The position numbers were made by a program, and so were the translations under genes. 64,000 nt of DNA, from assembly GCF_003075435.1 (NCBI RefSeq), contig NZ_QCZJ01000002.1:1-64000 (forward strand), read 5' to 3'. The stretch's first letter is position 1. Every line of letters starts with the position of its first letter. The DNA is from Terrimonas sp. Its GTDB lineage: Bacteria > Bacteroidota > Bacteroidia > Chitinophagales > Chitinophagaceae. The notes beneath the pieces are model-generated. The model ran no database searches. It had not been told where the DNA came from and saw only the letters and a list, made by a program, of their open reading frames with translations. Below are positions 33,780 through 43,685 of the stretch, piece after piece.

Positions 33780-35696
33780 ATGTTTACCAGAAAGTTTTTT
33801 ATTCAGTTTATAGCAATTACAGTTACTGCTCTCAATTGTTTTGCCGGTGACGGGGATTATTCCGTAAGTAAAATACCGGAAGAGCTTATGAAGGATGCGA
33901 ATGTTGTAATGAGGATGGATGAAACACGTTTTGAAGTAATTAATATTGGCAAAAGCATTATTAAAAGAAAATATGCTATTACTGTATTGAATGAAAATGG
34001 CGATGATTATGCTTATTTGTATTTATGGTACGATAAACTCCGCTCTGTTAATAGTATGGATGGTATATTATATGATGCAACCGGAAAAAAAATAAAGAGT
34101 TTAAAAAAAAGTGACGTAAAAGATTTAAGCGCCACAGATGAAGGAACACTTGCTGATGATAATCGCTATAAATGGTTTTCTTTCTTTCATAAGATTTATC
34201 CTTATACTGTTGAGTATGAATATGAGTTGCAAATGAAGGGGACATACAATTACCCACGCTGGCAGCCATTAAACAAAGAAAAATACGCGATAGAGCAGAG
34301 TGCACTTACGATTGTAATTCCCCAGGATATAACCTTTCGCTATAAGACGTTCAACTATAAGGGTCAACCGGTAAGCGGCACAGATAAATCCGGTAAAACC
34401 CTAAGGTGGGAGGTAAAGGCTTTACCGCCGGTAGAATTGGAATATGCCAGCCCATCATGGGATTATATTGTTCCAACAGTATATACAGCCCCTGATAATT
34501 TTAAACTGGATGATTATGAAGGCAACATGTCTACATGGGAAGAATTTGGAAAATTTGCAGCCCTCTTAAACAAAGGGAGAGATAAATTACCTGATGACAT
34601 AAAACAAAAAGTGCACGCACTGGCTGATGGTTTAAAAAATGACAGAGAAAAAGTGAGGGTTTTATATGAATATATGCAGCAAAATACCCGCTATATAAGT
34701 ATTCAGTTAGGTATTGGTGGCTTACAGCCTTTTGATGCATCTTTTGTTGCCACGAAAAAATATGGAGATTGCAAGGCGTTGTCTAATTACATGTATTCTT
34801 TATTAAAAGAAGCCGGTATAAAATCGCATTACACATTGGTAAGGGCAGGACAGGGCGCTAATTATATGTTGAAAGATTTTCCTTATGACCCCTTTAATCA
34901 CATCATACTTTGTGTGCCACTGCAAAAAGATACTGTTTGGCTGGAATGCACCAGCCAGATTGAACCGGCAGGCTACCTTGGTAATTTTACCGATGACCGC
35001 TATGTATTACTGGTAGATGAAACAGGCGGTAAACTGGTTAAAACACCTAAATATACCAAACAGCAAAACCTCCAGATAAGAAGTATACAGGGGAAAATAG
35101 GAGAAGACGGATTGCTTACCATTAATGTTAACTCTTCGTACGGCGCCTTGCAGCAAGACAGAAGACATGGTGTTTTTAATTCGCTGTCACGTGATAAACA
35201 AATGGAGTATTTAAAAGAGCAGATTGATCTGCCCCATTACGATGTAGTGAATTTCAATTTCTCAGAAGATAAAGCTGCAATACCTACACTAAAAGAACAT
35301 CTTGAAATTAAAGCATTGAATTATGCTTCGCAAACAGGAAAAAGATTATTTGTGACACCTAACATTATCAGCCGTACTTATTCCAGGTTAAAGCCAATTG
35401 AAAACAGGAAATATCCTGTTTCATTAGGCATGGATTTTATTGACATTGATACAACAGTGTTGGAAATGCCCGGCGGTTATATAGTAGAAGCACTTCCACA
35501 AGCCTTGAAGCTGGAAAGTAAATTCGGGAAATTTGAATGTTCCACCGAATTAAAAGAAAATAAACTGGTGTATCACCGGTATATTGAAAGAACAGGTGGC
35601 GAATATCCTGCCTCCGATTATAATGAGCTCGTAAAATTTTACGACCAGATATATAAAGCCGACCGCAGCAGGGTAGTACTGGTTAAAAAAGAATAA
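33780..35696 (+). CDS. DUF3857/transglutaminase-domain protein
   Basis: A 638-residue exported protein (signal peptide about 1-22). An N-terminal DUF3857 domain (HKIYPYTVEYEYEL) precedes a transglutaminase core: Cys331 in KKYGDCKALSNYM, His374 in DPFNHIILCV, and Glu in the usual Asp position (VWLECTS). A C-terminal DUF3858-like beta region follows. The Cys-His pair suggests catalytic competence, perhaps as a cysteine peptidase or cross-linking enzyme in the periplasm. The substrate is unknown. It forms a two-gene operon with the upstream degenerate paralogue. Confidence 0.85.
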   Translation: MFTRKFFIQFIAITVTALNCFAGDGDYSVSKIPEELMKDANVVMRMDETRFEVINIGKSIIKRKYAITVLNENGDDYAYLYLWYDKLRSVNSMDGILYDATGKKIKSLKKSDVKDLSATDEGTLADDNRYKWFSFFHKIYPYTVEYEYELQMKGTYNYPRWQPLNKEKYAIEQSALTIVIPQDITFRYKTFNYKGQPVSGTDKSGKTLRWEVKALPPVELEYASPSWDYIVPTVYTAPDNFKLDDYEGNMSTWEEFGKFAALLNKGRDKLPDDIKQKVHALADGLKNDREKVRVLYEYMQQNTRYISIQLGIGGLQPFDASFVATKKYGDCKALSNYMYSLLKEAGIKSHYTLVRAGQGANYMLKDFPYDPFNHIILCVPLQKDTVWLECTSQIEPAGYLGNFTDDRYVLLVDETGGKLVKTPKYTKQQNLQIRSIQGKIGEDGLLTINVNSSYGALQQDRRHGVFNSLSRDKQMEYLKEQIDLPHYDVVNFNFSEDKAAIPTLKEHLEIKALNYASQTGKRLFVTPNIISRTYSRLKPIENRKYPVSLGMDFIDIDTTVLEMPGGYIVEALPQALKLESKFGKFECSTELKENKLVYHRYIERTGGEYPASDYNELVKFYDQIYKADRSRVVLVKKE

Positions 35697-35722
35697 CCAG
35701 TGACACCCTTTCTGCGTTCAGA

Positions 35723-38086
35723 TTAAAACTTTACATTGAGCCCAAAGACAAAATTGGTGCCTGCTATCGGGAAATAGAAATTTTCATTTACCATTTTCCC
35801 TTCATAAATATACCCGTAGGTATAGCCATTGGGTTCATACTTTTTGTTGAAGATATTGTTGACCTGCGCCAGCAGGTTTATTTCTTTGAATAAAAATTTG
35901 GATATAGCGTACGTTAATCGTACATCCTGCACATAAAACGTGTTTAATTTTTTTTCATCGCTTGAAGTATTGTCAAGATATTGCTTACCCACATATTTGC
36001 TTAACAAGCTGAATTCAACATTTTTTGCAGGAATAAAATTCAACATTCCAGCCCCGACAATTGATGGTGAAAAAGAGATGTCAGTTTCTTTATAAGTTTC
36101 AGCTTTTTGCCCGCCGTTATCATAATCATCATAAAAGGCCGTATAGTCTTTTATTTTGTTTTTGCTGAAGGCAATATTGGCAGATGCATTGAGCCATTGC
36201 AGCGGTTGCCATTTAGCCTGCAGCTCAATACCTGCCCTGTAGCTGTTGGGAACATTGGTTCTGGTATAAGCGCCCACATCATTTATTTTCCCTGTTTGTA
36301 CCAGTTGATTTTTATACTGCATATAATAGAAGTTGGCGCCCCAGCTAAAGCTGTAGCTTCTTTGTTCAATGCCAAGTTCAATATCCTGTAGTCTTTCCGG
36401 CTTGGGTTGTTGAGATGCGCCGGCTTCAAAATCATCCCTGTTAGGCTCTTTGGAAGCAATAGCATAAGAAGCAAATGCAGTCCAGTTATTATTGGTGTAC
36501 GAAAGTCCGGCCTTAGGATTAATGAAATGATAGTTGTTGTTAATAAGCAAGTCTGGATTATCCCTGAAGCCATTTAACGTATAGCGGATATTCCTGTATT
36601 GAATATCTCCGAATATATCAAAATGCTCAGCAACACGTTGCTGCAATTTTGTATAAATATTAAAGTCTGTTTTCTTAGCGTTCAGGTTATACCATTCATA
36701 ATTGTTGGGTACATCTGTTTGCGACCAAATGATCTTTCCATAATGTCCGCCATCATACCTGTTCCATCCGCCGCCGGTAAGCCATTGGGTTCCTTTATTT
36801 TTGTATTGCAGCGAGAAAATTCCGCCGTAATAATAATTGTCTAACCACAATTGCCTTATGAGGTCTGTTTCCGTGATTACCGAATCACCGATAATAATAT
36901 CCTGCAGACCATATTTGGCTAACGATTCGCCTCCCTTATATTGTTCATAATATCCTTTTCCGCGGGAAAGAAATCCTGCAATATTAAAGCTCCAGTTATC
37001 ATTGATGCCCTGGTTTAAAAATAACTGGTAATGTGTTTGCACATAGTTATCTGTTTCGTTGTCGTATGGCTCGCCGGGCTTATCAGTTCCGGCGGAATTA
37101 TAGGTGCGGTTGATTTTCAACATACTTTCCGGTACGCCATTCCATGCCTGGTAAGTTTTTTCTTTGCCGGAAAAAACATTAAAACGCAGGGATGTTCTGT
37201 TGTTAATATATGCTGTAGAAACATAGAATGATTTCAGGTTGCTGCCGGCGCGGTCGATATAACCGTCACTGCTGAGTGAAGAAAGTCTTGCATCAATAGT
37301 AAAATGCCCGTTGATTAAACCTGTGCCTGCTTTCAGCGTATGCTTCCAGGTATTGAATGAGCCGAATGTGTTATTGCTTTCCGCATAAGCCTCTTCAATA
37401 AATTCGTTGGTGGTCATGTTGATGGTAGCACCAAACGCGCCGGCACCGTTGCTACTGGTACCAACGCCACGCTGTACCTGTATACTATTGACAGATGAAA
37501 CAAAATCAGGCAGGTCAACAAAAAAGCTACCCTGCGATTCCGCATCATTATAGGGTATGCCATTCAGCGTAACATTTATCCTGGTAGCGTCGCTTCCCCT
37601 TATGCGCAAGCCTGTGTACCCCACACCGTTACCAGCATCGGAATTTACAACTACTGAGGGTAATTGATTGAGCACAAAAGGCAGATCCTGCCCGGTGTTT
37701 ACTTTTTCAATTTCTTTTTTGGAGAGATTGCTTTTAGCGAAAGGCGCTCTTTCCCCTGCTCTTACAGCCCTGATCTCCACAGGTTGAAGCATCAGCGGAA
37801 TACGCTCAAGTGCAATATTCAGTTCAGCGCCTGTTTGAACGGATTGGGTAACCGTACGATAACCAACACCTGACACGGTAACAGTGTATGTGCCCTGCCG
37901 TAAGCCGGTGATGCTGAAATTACCATAGCCATCGGAAACAGTGGCAAGATTGACTGAAATACTTACCGTAGCATTCGGAACAGGAAGATTACTTTCTTTT
38001 TCTGTAACCTTACCTTTAATAGTGGTTTGGGCCAATAACCCAATGTGCATGGCAATAGCCATGATAATCATTAAGGAACTTTTCAT
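35723..38086 (-). CDS. TonB-dependent receptor under TPP riboswitch control, probable thiamine transporter
   Basis: A 787-residue outer membrane receptor. After the signal peptide, a carboxypeptidase-regulatory-like domain (residues about 20-95) precedes the plug (about 115-225, with LRIRGSDATRINVTLNGIPYND) and a 22-strand beta barrel. The barrel ends in an aromatic-rich C-terminus (FVFGLNVKF). A thiamine pyrophosphate riboswitch lies in its leader, so the receptor is predicted to import thiamine or a derivative when TPP is scarce. This parallels TPP-regulated receptors known in Bacteroides. It is annotated from sequence alone only as a siderophore/cobalamin-type receptor; the substrate comes from the riboswitch. 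Confidence 0.9.
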   Translation of the reverse strand: MKSSLMIIMAIAMHIGLLAQTTIKGKVTEKESNLPVPNATVSISVNLATVSDGYGNFSITGLRQGTYTVTVSGVGYRTVTQSVQTGAELNIALERIPLMLQPVEIRAVRAGERAPFAKSNLSKKEIEKVNTGQDLPFVLNQLPSVVVNSDAGNGVGYTGLRIRGSDATRINVTLNGIPYNDAESQGSFFVDLPDFVSSVNSIQVQRGVGTSSNGAGAFGATINMTTNEFIEEAYAESNNTFGSFNTWKHTLKAGTGLINGHFTIDARLSSLSSDGYIDRAGSNLKSFYVSTAYINNRTSLRFNVFSGKEKTYQAWNGVPESMLKINRTYNSAGTDKPGEPYDNETDNYVQTHYQLFLNQGINDNWSFNIAGFLSRGKGYYEQYKGGESLAKYGLQDIIIGDSVITETDLIRQLWLDNYYYGGIFSLQYKNKGTQWLTGGGWNRYDGGHYGKIIWSQTDVPNNYEWYNLNAKKTDFNIYTKLQQRVAEHFDIFGDIQYRNIRYTLNGFRDNPDLLINNNYHFINPKAGLSYTNNNWTAFASYAIASKEPNRDDFEAGASQQPKPERLQDIELGIEQRSYSFSWGANFYYMQYKNQLVQTGKINDVGAYTRTNVPNSYRAGIELQAKWQPLQWLNASANIAFSKNKIKDYTAFYDDYDNGGQKAETYKETDISFSPSIVGAGMLNFIPAKNVEFSLLSKYVGKQYLDNTSSDEKKLNTFYVQDVRLTYAISKFLFKEINLLAQVNNIFNKKYEPNGYTYGYIYEGKMVNENFYFPIAGTNFVFGLNVKF

Positions 38087-38187
38087 TCTGTTTTTGTTGT
38101 CGGCACGACAATGTGCAATTCACTGCACTCACTTATTATCTTGCCGGATTTACAAAAACAGGAAAGGAGAGATGTGAGGACTCGTCC

Positions 38188-38270
38188 TTCCCTGCGCAGG
38201 CATTACCCTGATCAGGTTCTACGGGTTTGATCTCAGCCCCCCGATATTAAATCGGGGAACACCCCGGGAA
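38188..38270 (-). promoter_or_regulatory. TPP (THI) riboswitch
   Basis: Read on the minus strand, the aptamer opens with TTCCCGGGGTG and has a variable hairpin (CCCCGAT/ATCGGGG). The invariant GGCTGAGATCAAACCCGT, then GAACCTGATCAGGGTAATGC follow, and the last strand is GCGCAGGGAA, which closes P1. All core elements of the THI box are present. The distance to the receptor start is about 100 nt. GGACGAGTCC follows the aptamer directly, but no intrinsic terminator is visible, so control may act on translation. Confidence 0.95.
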
Positions 38271-38309
38271 TCACTGAGGTTAAATATGTTTTAACCGCGT
38301 TTGCTGGCG

Positions 38310-38342
38310 CAAAGGTAAAGGACTTTTCAAATATTTTCCAAA
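38310..38342 (-). promoter_or_regulatory. Bacteroidetes promoter of the riboswitch-receptor unit
   Basis: On the minus strand, TTTG (38339-38342) and TACCTTTG (38310-38317) are separated by 21 bp. This matches the Bacteroidetes -33/-7 consensus. The predicted start site lies just upstream of the TPP aptamer. The same 21-bp spacing is seen before tRNA-Cys. Confidence 0.7.
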
Positions 38343-38407
38343 TAGCGTAACTTTTAACTGCGTAGAACGTATTACAATTATTATTACTTAAATTTCAATA
38401 TAAAAGA

Positions 38408-39133
38408 ATGAAGCAATTACTACTATTTGCTGTATCCGCAGTTTTTGCATTAAGCGTTATGGCGCAGGATGATAAGGTGTTTGTTAAAGATGCCAATGCA
38501 CGGCAGCGTACTATATCCGGCTCATTTTCGGGAATAACAGTTTCCGGGGCTATTGACCTGTATCTTTCTCAAAGTGATGAAGAAGTAGTAGTGGTGAGTG
38601 CTGCTGCGCCGGAATTCAGGGACAGGATTGTAACCGAAGTAAAAAATGGGGTGCTGGAAATTTCCTACAATGATAGGGGGATGAAGTGGACCCGCGACAG
38701 GAAGTTAAAAGCCTATGTTTCTTTTAAAACATTAAATAAGCTTGAGGCTTCCGGCGCATCTGATATATATGCTAACGGTGTAATTAAATCTTCCTCTTTA
38801 AAGATCACCCTCAGTGGTTCAAGTGATTTTAAAGGCGCTGTTGACCTGCAGGAATTATCACTCAACCAAAGCGGAAGTTCAGATTCACAGATCAGCGGCA
38901 GAGCTGATCGGGTAAATATTTCTGTAAGCGGGGCAAGTGATGTTAAGGGCTACGATCTTATTACTGAATATTGCGAGGCAAATGCTTCCGGTGCTTCAGA
39001 TATACAGCTTACCGTTAATAAACAGATCAACGCGGTTGCCAGCGGCTCAAGCGATATTGTTTATAAGGGTAGTGCAACGGTATCAAATGTAAAAAGCAGC
39101 GGAGCAAGCTCGGTGAAGAGGAGTGGGAGATAG
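38408..39133 (+). CDS. GIN-domain (DUF2807) secreted protein
   Basis: A 241-residue protein with signal peptide (MKQLLLFAVSAVFALSVMA). The body is a head-GIN/DUF2807 beta-helix-like domain, with repeated GASD/GSSD turns (SGASDIYANG, SGSSDFKG, SGSSDSQISG, SGASDVKG). Such proteins are common in Bacteroidetes as putative auto-transporter adhesins or surface proteins without proven function. A strong bidirectional terminator follows. Confidence 0.85.
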   Translation: MKQLLLFAVSAVFALSVMAQDDKVFVKDANARQRTISGSFSGITVSGAIDLYLSQSDEEVVVVSAAAPEFRDRIVTEVKNGVLEISYNDRGMKWTRDRKLKAYVSFKTLNKLEASGASDIYANGVIKSSSLKITLSGSSDFKGAVDLQELSLNQSGSSDSQISGRADRVNISVSGASDVKGYDLITEYCEANASGASDIQLTVNKQINAVASGSSDIVYKGSATVSNVKSSGASSVKRSGR

Positions 39134-39144
39134 GGGAAACTCAT

Positions 39145-39185
39145 AAAAAGAATAAGCCACGACAAAATCGTGGCTTATTCTTTTA
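39145..39185. terminator. Bidirectional intrinsic terminator
   Basis: GAATAAGCCACGA and TCGTGGCTTATTC form a perfect 13-bp stem around CAAAA, with A-run on the left and T-run on the right. It lies between the convergent GIN-domain and lipoprotein genes and can serve both. Confidence 0.92.
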
Positions 39186-39197
39186 GTTTCAACTTCT

Positions 39198-39629
39198 TTA
39201 ATTTACTCTATTCATTATTGAGAACTTACCTGTATTACCAGGTTTTATATACGGATTATCAGTGTCCTGCCATGTTCCATCGGTCATCTTTCCTGAATCA
39301 TCAAAAGTTAATATTCCTGATTGTTTTATGGGTAGTGGCTCAACATTAATAGTTGTTATATTAAATGAAAATTTATCTCCTGTTAATGTCCATGTGCCCT
39401 CACTATAATAAGAAATGCCATCACTTCCTTTTGATTCTGTTAAAAGAGTACCTCCGGGTTTAACAGAAAAACTATAGAATAAGGGTTGTTGATCAGGATA
39501 GCGATCTACAGTGTAGGTGCCAATCCATAAACCTTCTACCGGATATTTAATTGGTGGGTCTTTTTTGCAGGAGACAAAACTTAAAGTTAAACAAACAATC
39601 AGCAGAGTAAAAGCGAGCTTTAATTTCAT
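39198..39629 (-). CDS. Lipocalin-like lipoprotein
   Basis: A 143-residue lipoprotein: a hydrophobic N-terminus ends in the lipobox SFVSC (Cys21). The mature part has the pattern GLWIGTY...GTWTLTGDKFSF...GTW typical of small lipocalin-like or DUF4488/DUF5004-type beta-barrel lipoproteins. The function is unknown. It is separated from the polysaccharide cluster by about 40 bp and may lie at its end or have its own promoter. Confidence 0.7.
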   Translation of the reverse strand: MKLKLAFTLLIVCLTLSFVSCKKDPPIKYPVEGLWIGTYTVDRYPDQQPLFYSFSVKPGGTLLTESKGSDGISYYSEGTWTLTGDKFSFNITTINVEPLPIKQSGILTFDDSGKMTDGTWQDTDNPYIKPGNTGKFSIMNRVN

Positions 39630-39669
39630 AGATGTTAATTCAGTGGTAAATTGTATTCAGCAAACATAA

Positions 39670-40791
39670 TCAAATAATCTTATTAATGCTTTCCCAAAGC
39701 AAGTCTGCCGTTTTATTCCAGGAAAAGAAGCCTTTTCGTACAGCTCCTTTAGCTATTAGTTCTTTTCTAAGTTGTTTATTTTCAGATACTTTTGCCATTG
39801 CGCTGGCAACCTCTAACAGGTTATAAGGATCAACAATTAAAGCGGCATCACCGCATATTTCAGGAACAGATGTTACATTAGATGCGATAACAGGCACGTT
39901 GCATTGCATTGCTTCTATAGGTGGAAGCCCAAAACCTTCAAACAAGGGAATAAATACCAGGGAAATAGCGGAAGCAAGGATTTTTTTTACGTTTTCATCG
40001 CCTTGCCTGCCGGTAAAAATGATATCTTTTGAATGAGAAAGTTTTGCTTTGAATTCCATCAATTCTCCTTCCTTATACATTCCTTTTCCTACAATCAATA
40101 ATTTATGATCATTGCTCGAATTCGTCTTATAAATTTCAAAGGCTTCCATTAAACGTAGTATGTTTTTTCTTGGGCTTAATGTTCCAATGAAAACAAAGTA
40201 TTCACAGCCTTCACTGAATTGTAACCTGGTTTTTTGTGCATCATCGTTGGTAACCGGTTGATAAAAGCTATTAATACCGCTATATACTATGTCTATTTTA
40301 CTTTCAGGAATACCATAGGTTTTTATAATGTCATTTTTACTATATGCAGATACAGTGGCTAACCGGGCAGCTTTCTTTGCATACTTAGGAAAAAAGTAAT
40401 TGTAGTATTTGCGGTTGCTGAATTTTAATGCCTCCGGCATATGCACAAAATTGATATCATGTATTACACCATACTGTTTTCCATTCCAGCCAAGGCAAAG
40501 ACTTCCATCTGGAGAAAGGAAAAGATCAGGATTAATTTTCTGCAACATCCGTTTTACACTCCATTCAAACCACATAACATTAAGTAATGCATGTTTGGTT
40601 GGAGGAAAGAGATTATGTGGTATAATATTTTCACCAAATAAAAACGACGAATCAATGCCTGAATCAAAGAAGAAATAGAATTCAATATCTGGGTTGTCCG
40701 TAGTAATTTTTTGCAGGGTATTATAGGTAAACCAGCCAATGCCATCCATTTTACCTTTTCTCAGCAAACGGGTATTAACAGCTATTTTCAT
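39670..40791 (-). CDS. Family 4 glycosyltransferase
   Basis: A 373-residue GT-B transferase. The acceptor-side domain carries [15 protein letters not shown]; the donor domain has [17 protein letters not shown] and the E-x7-E motif EGFGLPPIE, followed by [18 protein letters not shown]. This is the GT4 pattern of mannosyl- and other hexosyltransferases. It is the last gene of the minus-strand polysaccharide cluster and probably adds one sugar of the repeat unit. Confidence 0.88.
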   Translation of the reverse strand: MKIAVNTRLLRKGKMDGIGWFTYNTLQKITTDNPDIEFYFFFDSGIDSSFLFGENIIPHNLFPPTKHALLNVMWFEWSVKRMLQKINPDLFLSPDGSLCLGWNGKQYGVIHDINFVHMPEALKFSNRKYYNYFFPKYAKKAARLATVSAYSKNDIIKTYGIPESKIDIVYSGINSFYQPVTNDDAQKTRLQFSEGCEYFVFIGTLSPRKNILRLMEAFEIYKTNSSNDHKLLIVGKGMYKEGELMEFKAKLSHSKDIIFTGRQGDENVKKILASAISLVFIPLFEGFGLPPIEAMQCNVPVIASNVTSVPEICGDAALIVDPYNLLEVASAMAKVSENKQLRKELIAKGAVRKGFFSWNKTADLLWESINKII

Positions 40792-40800
40792 GAGTTCAAT

Positions 40801-41814
40801 TTAGGGATAAAAACTTTTTTTGTAAATCTTTTTAAAGGATAGATAGCAATGTTGCAGAAAGAGATTATTGTCAATTAATTTTGACAACCGAATGCTGAAT
40901 TGGTCAAGGGGCTGGAAATGATTTCCCGGAGAAAGTATATCGGCTTTTTGCTTACAATTCAAAATAAATGAAGCTACTGTTTTACCATCTCTTTGGTTAA
41001 CAGGAGTTTTTAGCAGACGATGTGTTAAAGAAGTGCAGTAAAACTGAATATATCCCGGCACATGTTCTCTGATGATTTCTTTTAAATGTTCATTCTTTTT
41101 TTCAAGTATAGAGAGGAAATCTAAAAACATGTAAAAGGCATCAATATATTTTGAAGCACCGGATAGTTTTGATGTACTCTGATTAAGTCTGTAAGAGAAA
41201 CATTCCTTTTCAGAAACTGCCATAAACGAAAGGCCTGTCAGTTGAATCCATAATGCATGATCCGCAAATAATAAATTCGGGTATGGAGGTATACCGGATA
41301 ATTGATCATAATCTGCGGCTCTCATCATATAGCCAGTACCTGTACTGTCAAGTTTGTCTTCAAGGATAGCCTCTAAATATGCAGGTTGTATATATTTTTT
41401 AAGCATTCTTCGACATAGCTTTACCAAAGCACCCTCTGCATTGATAAATTTGAAATGTGTTTGGTAGAGGCTGGCATTTGGATAAAATTCAATCAGATTG
41501 CTCATTTCTTCCAAATAATCTGCATGTAGCAAATCATCATGTCCGATAAGTGTTATAAACTCATTTTTAGGAATATCTTTTATTCTTGACCAGTTTTCTT
41601 CAATTGTTAAAGGCCGGGTAGAAGGGAAAATTTTTATTTTTTCATTATCCAATGATTGTAGCCATTCGCTTGTTCCGTCTATGCTGCAATTATCAAGAAT
41701 GAGTAAATCGAAATTTTGATTTGTCTGTGAAAGAATACTTTGAATACATCTCTTTACTAGTTCTCCTCCGTTTCTTACAGGAAGTATAATGCTAAATTTT
41801 TTTAACAAGCTCAC
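40801..41814 (-). CDS. Family 2 glycosyltransferase
   Basis: A 337-residue GT-A transferase. The N-terminal FSIILPVRNGGELVKRCIQSI, the LDNCSIDGTSEWLQS segment and the GHDDLL (DxD-like) metal site place it in GT2. The start appears to be GTG. The C-terminal half is less conserved and has no membrane helix, so it should be a cytosolic or peripheral enzyme building surface polysaccharide. It follows the next GT2 gene by about 90 bp. Confidence 0.87.
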   Translation of the reverse strand: MSLLKKFSIILPVRNGGELVKRCIQSILSQTNQNFDLLILDNCSIDGTSEWLQSLDNEKIKIFPSTRPLTIEENWSRIKDIPKNEFITLIGHDDLLHADYLEEMSNLIEFYPNASLYQTHFKFINAEGALVKLCRRMLKKYIQPAYLEAILEDKLDSTGTGYMMRAADYDQLSGIPPYPNLLFADHALWIQLTGLSFMAVSEKECFSYRLNQSTSKLSGASKYIDAFYMFLDFLSILEKKNEHLKEIIREHVPGYIQFYCTSLTHRLLKTPVNQRDGKTVASFILNCKQKADILSPGNHFQPLDQFSIRLSKLIDNNLFLQHCYLSFKKIYKKSFYP

Positions 41815-41905
41815 TTTTTATGTATTACTATAATTTTGTAAAACTACAAAAGCATATATTGACTGGTTAAAGTACCAAACGTAGTTCACAAATCACCAAA
41901 GCAAA

Positions 41906-42940
41906 TTATATTTTTCTCTTTTTTAACTTTAACAAATATTCAAAAGTATTTGGAAGATATGCGCTTATGTAGTATTTAAATCTCCATTTTGAAATATATT
42001 TAATTTGAAATATTTTTTTCAAAATTTTTTTAAGTTCATCTTGCGGTAATTGATTTGTGGATAAATGTTTTTTTATTGAAACTCCATACCCAACCATCCA
42101 TCTGGCAATATATTTTTCTATTTCTGGCTTTAACACTTCCCAATCTTTCCTGAAATTCATTCTATCTTCAATCCACGAATGAAAGCCATTTGCCGTTTTA
42201 TAATATCCTTCATATTTATCGTTCTGTGTGTACCCGAAGTTGTTGCCATGTACAACCTGTGCTCCAAGAGAGGTATTTATAACAACAGCTCCGGAATGAG
42301 AACAAATAAGTAATGTATAGGCAAGGTCACTCATAAATGGAGTTCCAAAATCAGGTATTCCACCTATATCAATAAGGATATCTTTTTTTACTACACCTAC
42401 AGACCACAACATATAGTTATTAACTGAATTGTGCAGAAATGCTAAAGGAAAATCTTCTTTAGAAAAAATTCTGACATAACCTATAGGATAATCGTTTGAT
42501 AAGCACGAATTAGTTCCAACCTTTCCCCGGCAGGAGAATGCCATTTCAGGCGTATAATATACTACATCACAACCGCCGTGATATACTCCATATCCTGGAT
42601 ATCTAAGAAATAGATCATGTAATGTTTCTAACATTTCGGGATATACCGGATCATCATCAGTAATCATTACTATGTATTCGGCCGATGCTCTTTCAATACT
42701 CTTGTTGAAGCTTTTAACCATACCGAGGTTAGTGCCATTATGAAAGTATTTAAACCTTGAATCATTGAAAGAGTTTACAACTTCCTGCGCACTTGCATCA
42801 GGATCATTGTCTGATATTACTACTTCAAAAGCTTTGAAAGTTTGTTCTTGTAGTGTCAATATAGCTTTTCTTAAAAATTCAGGGCGCTTATATGTACTCA
42901 TACAAAAGCTTACCCAAGGTGTATTTGTGATATCGGGCAT
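41906..42940 (-). CDS. Family 2 glycosyltransferase
   Basis: A 344-residue GT2 enzyme. VSFCMSTYKRPEFLRKAILTL, EVVISDNDPDA and the metal-binding ITDDDPVY are the GT-A landmarks. The C-terminus is basic and aromatic-rich (WRFKYYISAYLPNTFEYLL) and may contact the membrane. The start lies 7 bp after the stop of the CmcI-like gene, so the two are translationally close. Donor and acceptor are unknown. Confidence 0.87.
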   Translation of the reverse strand: MPDITNTPWVSFCMSTYKRPEFLRKAILTLQEQTFKAFEVVISDNDPDASAQEVVNSFNDSRFKYFHNGTNLGMVKSFNKSIERASAEYIVMITDDDPVYPEMLETLHDLFLRYPGYGVYHGGCDVVYYTPEMAFSCRGKVGTNSCLSNDYPIGYVRIFSKEDFPLAFLHNSVNNYMLWSVGVVKKDILIDIGGIPDFGTPFMSDLAYTLLICSHSGAVVINTSLGAQVVHGNNFGYTQNDKYEGYYKTANGFHSWIEDRMNFRKDWEVLKPEIEKYIARWMVGYGVSIKKHLSTNQLPQDELKKILKKIFQIKYISKWRFKYYISAYLPNTFEYLLKLKKRKI

Positions 42941-42947
42941 TTCATTC

Positions 42948-43685
42948 TTATTTTATTCTTTTCAAATATCCTTTAGGTGCTACGCTGATCAGTAATTTAT
43001 TGTCAATTGACTTATCAATTATGAACTGATCATTGTCTTTTATAAATTCATCAACTGCTGTCATTGGATTGTTGCCAATTCCCCATGGTCTTTTTTGGGA
43101 AAAATAGCCCTCAGGTAAATTCTCAACAATAGTGTCAAATGCAATAATATATGACCCTAAACTTACAAAAGGTGAATACATTTTCAATTCCTCTAATACA
43201 TGATCATGCGTATGGTTTGAGTCCAGGCAAACAATGATTTTTTCTTTTCCTGTGGCATATGCTATTACTTGCTGCAATGTATCGTTACTGATGGCGGATC
43301 CTTCAATCATTGTAATCCGCTTAAACATCGGGTGCTTTTCAATTTCAGCTTTATTGTGCTTTCTGATATCTATATCAATGCCAAGCACTTCTCCTTTCCC
43401 GATCAATTCCAATAGAGAAGCATAATATATTAAAGAACCTCCATGCGCTATACCTGTTTCAATAATCAAATCAGGTTTAATATCCCAAATAATTTCCTGC
43501 ATGGCTATCATATCCTGCGGATATTGAATGATCGGTCTTCCCATCCATGAAAAATTATAGGAATATTGTGATCTGTTTGATTCTGTATTAAATGATCGGG
43601 CTGCTTCCTGTAAAGCTGTGTTTTCTCCATTCTTTTCTATGCGTTCAATACGCTCTTGTATAAATTCCTGAACAGGATTACTCAT
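42948..43685 (-). CDS. CmcI-family methyltransferase-like protein
   Basis: A 245-residue protein of the cephalosporin hydroxylase (CmcI) family, a SAM-dependent Rossmann fold. DLIIETGIAHGGSLIYYA is the SAM-binding glycine motif, then VLGIDIDIRKHN and IIVCLDSNHTHDHVLEEL follow, the latter with metal-binding Asp/His residues. Despite the name, relatives in polysaccharide clusters act as sugar O-methyltransferases (rhamnosyl O-methyltransferase type). It overlaps the upstream SDR gene by 8 bp. O-methylation of the surface glycan is the likely role. Confidence 0.82.
   Translation of the reverse strand: MSNPVQEFIQERIERIEKNGENTALQEAARSFNTESNRSQYSYNFSWMGRPIIQYPQDMIAMQEIIWDIKPDLIIETGIAHGGSLIYYASLLELIGKGEVLGIDIDIRKHNKAEIEKHPMFKRITMIEGSAISNDTLQQVIAYATGKEKIIVCLDSNHTHDHVLEELKMYSPFVSLGSYIIAFDTIVENLPEGYFSQKRPWGIGNNPMTAVDEFIKDNDQFIIDKSIDNKLLISVAPKGYLKRIK

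Noticed and set aside
37941-38177. 78-codon plus-strand frame opposite the TonB receptor start
   Set aside because: It is antisense to the signal peptide region and leader of the receptor, with no features of its own.
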